DNA from: Akkermansiaceae bacterium UBA1506
GTDB lineage: Bacteria; Verrucomicrobiota; Verrucomicrobiia; Verrucomicrobiales; DEV007
Assembly (NCBI GenBank): GCA_002323995.1
Contig: DCQY01000079.1
Coordinates: 1-6,055, forward strand
Reading direction: 5' to 3'
DNA: 6,055 nucleotides
Of the stretch, positions 5,942-6,055 are shown piece by piece; the stretch's first letter is position 1, and each line of letters opens with the position of its first letter. The position numbers were made by a program, and so were the translations under genes. The notes below the pieces were generated by a model. That model was not told the DNA's origin, made no database searches, and saw only the letters and a list, made by a program, of their open reading frames with translations.

Positions 5942-6055
5942 ATGTTTTTCTTTCTACGATTTTAAATTCTTTTCAGGGAAGGCCCTATCAGAGGAAGACC
6001 GGCCAAAATATTTTCTCGGAAACACTCAGCGAATGGTGAAAATAATTTCGCCGGG
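5942..6055 (-). other. Upstream region of pnp, no supported gene
   Basis: These 114 bases to the window edge precede pnp. Read on the minus strand they include a weak hairpin, AGGG-CCTT-CCCT, and an A-rich approach to the start with AGAAAG (5955-5950). One frame is open from the edge to a TGA at 6028-6026, ten codons whose last residues do not resemble the usual ribosomal protein S15 ending, so I do not call a partial gene. No convincing promoter was found. Whether pnp is co-transcribed with an upstream gene cannot be decided from this window. Confidence 0.4.

Noticed and set aside
6026..6055. Possible 3' end of an upstream gene such as rpsO
   Set aside because: Only ten open codons are visible and the last residues do not match the usual S15 C-terminus, so a partial gene is not supportable.
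1..6055. Mobile element, CRISPR, toxin-antitoxin or phage-defence content
   Set aside because: No transposase or integrase motifs, regularly spaced direct repeats, paired small ORFs or defence domains were seen. The window looks like stable chromosome.

Overview
The window reads as ordinary chromosome from a Gram-negative (diderm) bacterium with roughly balanced base composition. Diderm architecture is supported by an outer-membrane efflux lipoprotein, a Tat-type signal peptide and a Sec-type signal peptide. The style of the PNPase, together with a Tat-exported hydroxypyruvate-isomerase-like TIM-barrel protein, suggests Verrucomicrobiota or a related PVC lineage. That placement is inferred from family resemblance and was not tested by a search.

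Layout, left to right. At 111-1550 (minus) lies a complete NodT/OprM-type outer-membrane factor of a tripartite efflux pump. Only 110 bases follow it inside the window, and they hold no gene. A 357-base divergent spacer (1551-1907) then separates it from a plus-strand gene (1908-2828) for a Tat-signal TIM-barrel isomerase of the hydroxypyruvate isomerase-like family. A 286-base convergent spacer (2829-3114) follows. At 3115-3687 (minus) is a small secreted protein of unknown function. At 3803-5941 (minus) is pnp, encoding polynucleotide phosphorylase, which ends in a clear intrinsic terminator at 3749-3778. The last 114 bases (5942-6055) are the upstream region of pnp.

The four genes do not form an obvious pathway: drug or metabolite efflux, periplasmic sugar-acid metabolism, an unknown secreted protein and core RNA turnover. 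The pnp terminator makes the small secreted-protein gene probably a separate transcription unit, with a 7-bp inverted repeat just upstream of its start. Three of the four start codons lack a recognisable Shine-Dalgarno sequence, and pnp has only a weak purine-rich one.

I found no RNA gene, CRISPR array, insertion sequence, integrase or attachment site, and no convincing new system. The items most worth a second look are the exported isomerase with a His where the family usually has Gln at a metal-site position, the uncharacterised Tyr-rich secreted protein, a coding-like fragment without a start in the divergent spacer, and several inverted repeats.
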